Source: DASPKW01 sp038244055 | GTDB taxonomy: Bacteria; Planctomycetota; Phycisphaerae; Tepidisphaerales; Tepidisphaeraceae | NCBI GenBank assembly: GCA_038244055.1 | Contig: JBBRTW010000186.1 | Location: 1 to 12,718 of the forward strand | Length of the DNA: 12,718 bases | Direction of reading: 5' to 3' | Shown: piece after piece, positions 11,281 to 12,718 of the stretch | How positions within the stretch are numbered: the stretch's first letter is position 1 | Layout of the letters: the number at the start of each line of letters is the position of its first letter | Position numbers and translations under genes: made by a program | Notes under the pieces: model-generated | Database searches by the model: none | Seen by the model: the letters and a program-made list of their open reading frames with translations, nothing else | Told to the model about the DNA's origin: nothing

Positions 11281-12718
11281 TTCAATCCATCGAGCTTAAC
11301 TTGAATCGCTGCGAGCGCCTTGCCATTCAGCCGCTTGGGCTCATTCGCCTTCAGCTTGTCGTTGAAATCGATCGCCCGCTGATATTCTTTCGCTGCCTCG
11401 GCCTTGTCATCCGCAGTTCCCAGCGCCGCCAGAATATCGCCGAACTCCGTATGCAGCCCGACATCGTTAGGGTTGAGCTCCAACGCCTTTCGAAAATCCT
11501 CCCGAATTTGCTGGGCGTGACTTTGCAGTACGGCGTTTTGCTGCGCGCTGGTTCTGAATAAATATCGCGCCCGCGTGAGATAGTGCATCGCGTTCATCGG
11601 GTCGGTCTTGATCGCGATCTCCAGCATGTCGATCGCCAGGGGATTGAACGTCGGCGTTTGCAGAAGCAGCGAGGCGCGGTAGGGGTAGGCGGCGTTATAC
11701 CGCACCTGCTCGCGGGCCTGGTTGAGCAGGCGCAGGGCCTGGTTGGGCTTGCCGGCGGCGATTGCCGTGCTGGCATCGGCCGAGTTCTCTTCGGCGATCC
11801 CCACGGGAATCCACACAAACGCGGCCGCCAAAATCCACGCCACCAGCCCGATCCCCAGCGCTGCCGCCGCTGCCGGCGTTCGCTTGCGCTGCCCGGCCAC
11901 CGAAGGCTGCCGAATGCCCATCGCCGCCCCCGCCAGCAGCGCGAAAAGCCACATCGGCCCGGGCTCGAAGAAGGAGAAATCGATCAGGTTGTGGATCAGG
12001 AAAATCGCCACCGCCACCACCATCGCATAGAGCAGCAGGGGGGCCGGCCGCGAATCGATATCCTGCGCCTTGAGCGAGCGCACGGCCGCGACAGTCGTGC
12101 CGATCAGCAGCATCGCCAGGAGCGTGATCCGCCGAAGAATCTCGTTCAGGAGGTTGAAGGCGCTGTCGCTCCCGGGCGAACTGTAGGAGAAATCGATGCT
12201 GGCAAAAATATTGATCGCGATCGCCAGTGTGGAGACCAGCGCCACCGCCTTGATCGCCCGCCCCGCACCCTCGCCAGAGGTGAGTTTTGATGCGGCTTGT
12301 CGGGTCGGATGGCTTGCCCGCTCGGAGCGCGCGGCTGGAATATTCGGCCGAGTCAGTTCCCATGCCAGCCGCCCAAGCCATGCGATGCAGAGCACCAAAC
12401 CGATCGCGCCCAGCTCGCAGAGAAATTTGACCAGGAAATTATGCGGGTCCGCTACTTCCTCCGGCGCTTCCGGCAGGCGAACGCCCAGGTAGTACGGGCC
12501 GAAGTTCTCCACGCCGACCCCCAGGATCGGGTGCCCGGCCGCCATCTTCATCGCCCCCACCCAATACTGCCATCGGAAACTCAAACTCTCACCCGGTAGC
12601 GAGTGATGAAAGAGCCCGTGCCCGATGACGGCCAGCGTTCCCAAAACGACCGCACCCGTGCCATACCAGAAAAACTTTCGCGACCGCCCGGCCAGCGCCC
12701 CCCGATAGCGCCATGCGA
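11259..12718 (-). CDS. O-antigen ligase/polymerase-like membrane protein with TPR-like C-terminus, start outside the window
   Basis: 485 codons are open from the right edge to a TGA at 11259-11261; the N-terminal part lies beyond 12718. The TTG at 12644 is only an internal codon, since the frame continues upstream as WRYRGALAGRSRKFFWYGTG and a TM helix. The Wzy_C (PF04932-type) signature is clear: SLSFRWQYWVGAMKMAAGHP, then ILGVGVENFG and, after a loop, DPHNFLVKFLCELGAIGLVL. Several TM helices follow. The last 190 residues hold helical TPR-like pairs, for example AIDMLEIAIKTDPMNAMHYL and FRKALELNPNDVGLHTEFGD. Members ligate or polymerise O-antigen or exopolysaccharide units on the periplasmic face; ligase-TPR fusions are common in planctomycete-like genomes. 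The final residues NSPQRH and the stop come from a repeat-like segment. Ligase versus polymerase cannot be decided. Confidence 0.88.
   Translation of the reverse strand, partial: AWRYRGALAGRSRKFFWYGTGAVVLGTLAVIGHGLFHHSLPGESLSFRWQYWVGAMKMAAGHPILGVGVENFGPYYLGVRLPEAPEEVADPHNFLVKFLCELGAIGLVLCIAWLGRLAWELTRPNIPAARSERASHPTRQAASKLTSGEGAGRAIKAVALVSTLAIAINIFASIDFSYSSPGSDSAFNLLNEILRRITLLAMLLIGTTVAAVRSLKAQDIDSRPAPLLLYAMVVAVAIFLIHNLIDFSFFEPGPMWLFALLAGAAMGIRQPSVAGQRKRTPAAAAALGIGLVAWILAAAFVWIPVGIAEENSADASTAIAAGKPNQALRLLNQAREQVRYNAAYPYRASLLLQTPTFNPLAIDMLEIAIKTDPMNAMHYLTRARYLFRTSAQQNAVLQSHAQQIREDFRKALELNPNDVGLHTEFGDILAALGTADDKAEAAKEYQRAIDFNDKLKANEPKRLNGKALAAIQVKLDGLKNSPQRH

Noticed and set aside
11695..12381. 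Minus-strand frame of 228 codons and opposing plus-strand frames
   Set aside because: Alternative frames of the ligase/TPR gene, with Gly/Arg/Ala-rich shadow composition.

Overview
The window looks like a GC-rich (roughly 60%), Gram-negative chromosomal region, probably from a Planctomycetota or related PVC-group bacterium. That guess rests on stacked small ECF sigma/zinc-finger anti-sigma pairs, a Gly-rich CnrX-like sensor beside a DUF4405 membrane protein, an O-antigen-ligase/TPR protein, and low-complexity intergenic repeats. There is no rRNA, tRNA or marker gene to settle it.

Layout. Positions 1-7499 hold ten genes, all on the minus strand. In transcription order they are: (i) an ECF sigma factor (6918-7499), a membrane-anchored zinc-finger anti-sigma factor (6396-6872) and a periplasmic CnrX/Spy-like metal sensor (5842-6399); (ii) a second ECF sigma factor (5040-5735) with a short soluble CHCC-type anti-sigma factor (4712-4966); (iii) after a 373-bp leader, a membrane-tethered thioredoxin (3820-4338), a DUF2892/YgaP-like membrane protein (3537-3749), a rhodanese with a YgaP-like membrane tail (2956-3540), an RND membrane-fusion protein (1779-2888) and an RND permease cut by the left edge (1-1775). 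ATGA overlaps, a 3-nt gap and good ribosome sites tie parts of this together. My reading is an envelope/thiol stress module: signalling through two sigma factors, thiol and sulfane-sulfur handling, and efflux.

Divergent from sigma factor (i) run a lipoprotein with an internal duplication (7633-8394) and a three-helix DUF4405 protein with a C-terminal helical tail (8429-9103). These are likely the output or partners of the metal-sensing module.

Positions 9104-9800 look like a scar. A short unrecognised C-terminal fragment is followed by a 77-codon piece that begins with the characteristic N-terminus of DUF499 ATPases (anti-phage-island proteins) and then breaks off.

Positions 9801-11060 encode a ten-helix DMT/EamA transporter with an in-frame 18-bp tandem repeat in a loop and a C-terminus running into an array of 18 heptanucleotide units (11019-11144). 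A second repeat-like patch (11201-11280) follows. It supplies the stop codon and last residues of the convergent gene, an O-antigen ligase-like membrane protein with TPR-like C-terminus (11259-12718), whose start lies beyond the right edge.

The best candidates for something undescribed are the two-sigma module with the sulfur/thiol efflux operon, the DUF499 scar, the duplicated-motif lipoprotein, and the repeats that have invaded coding sequence.
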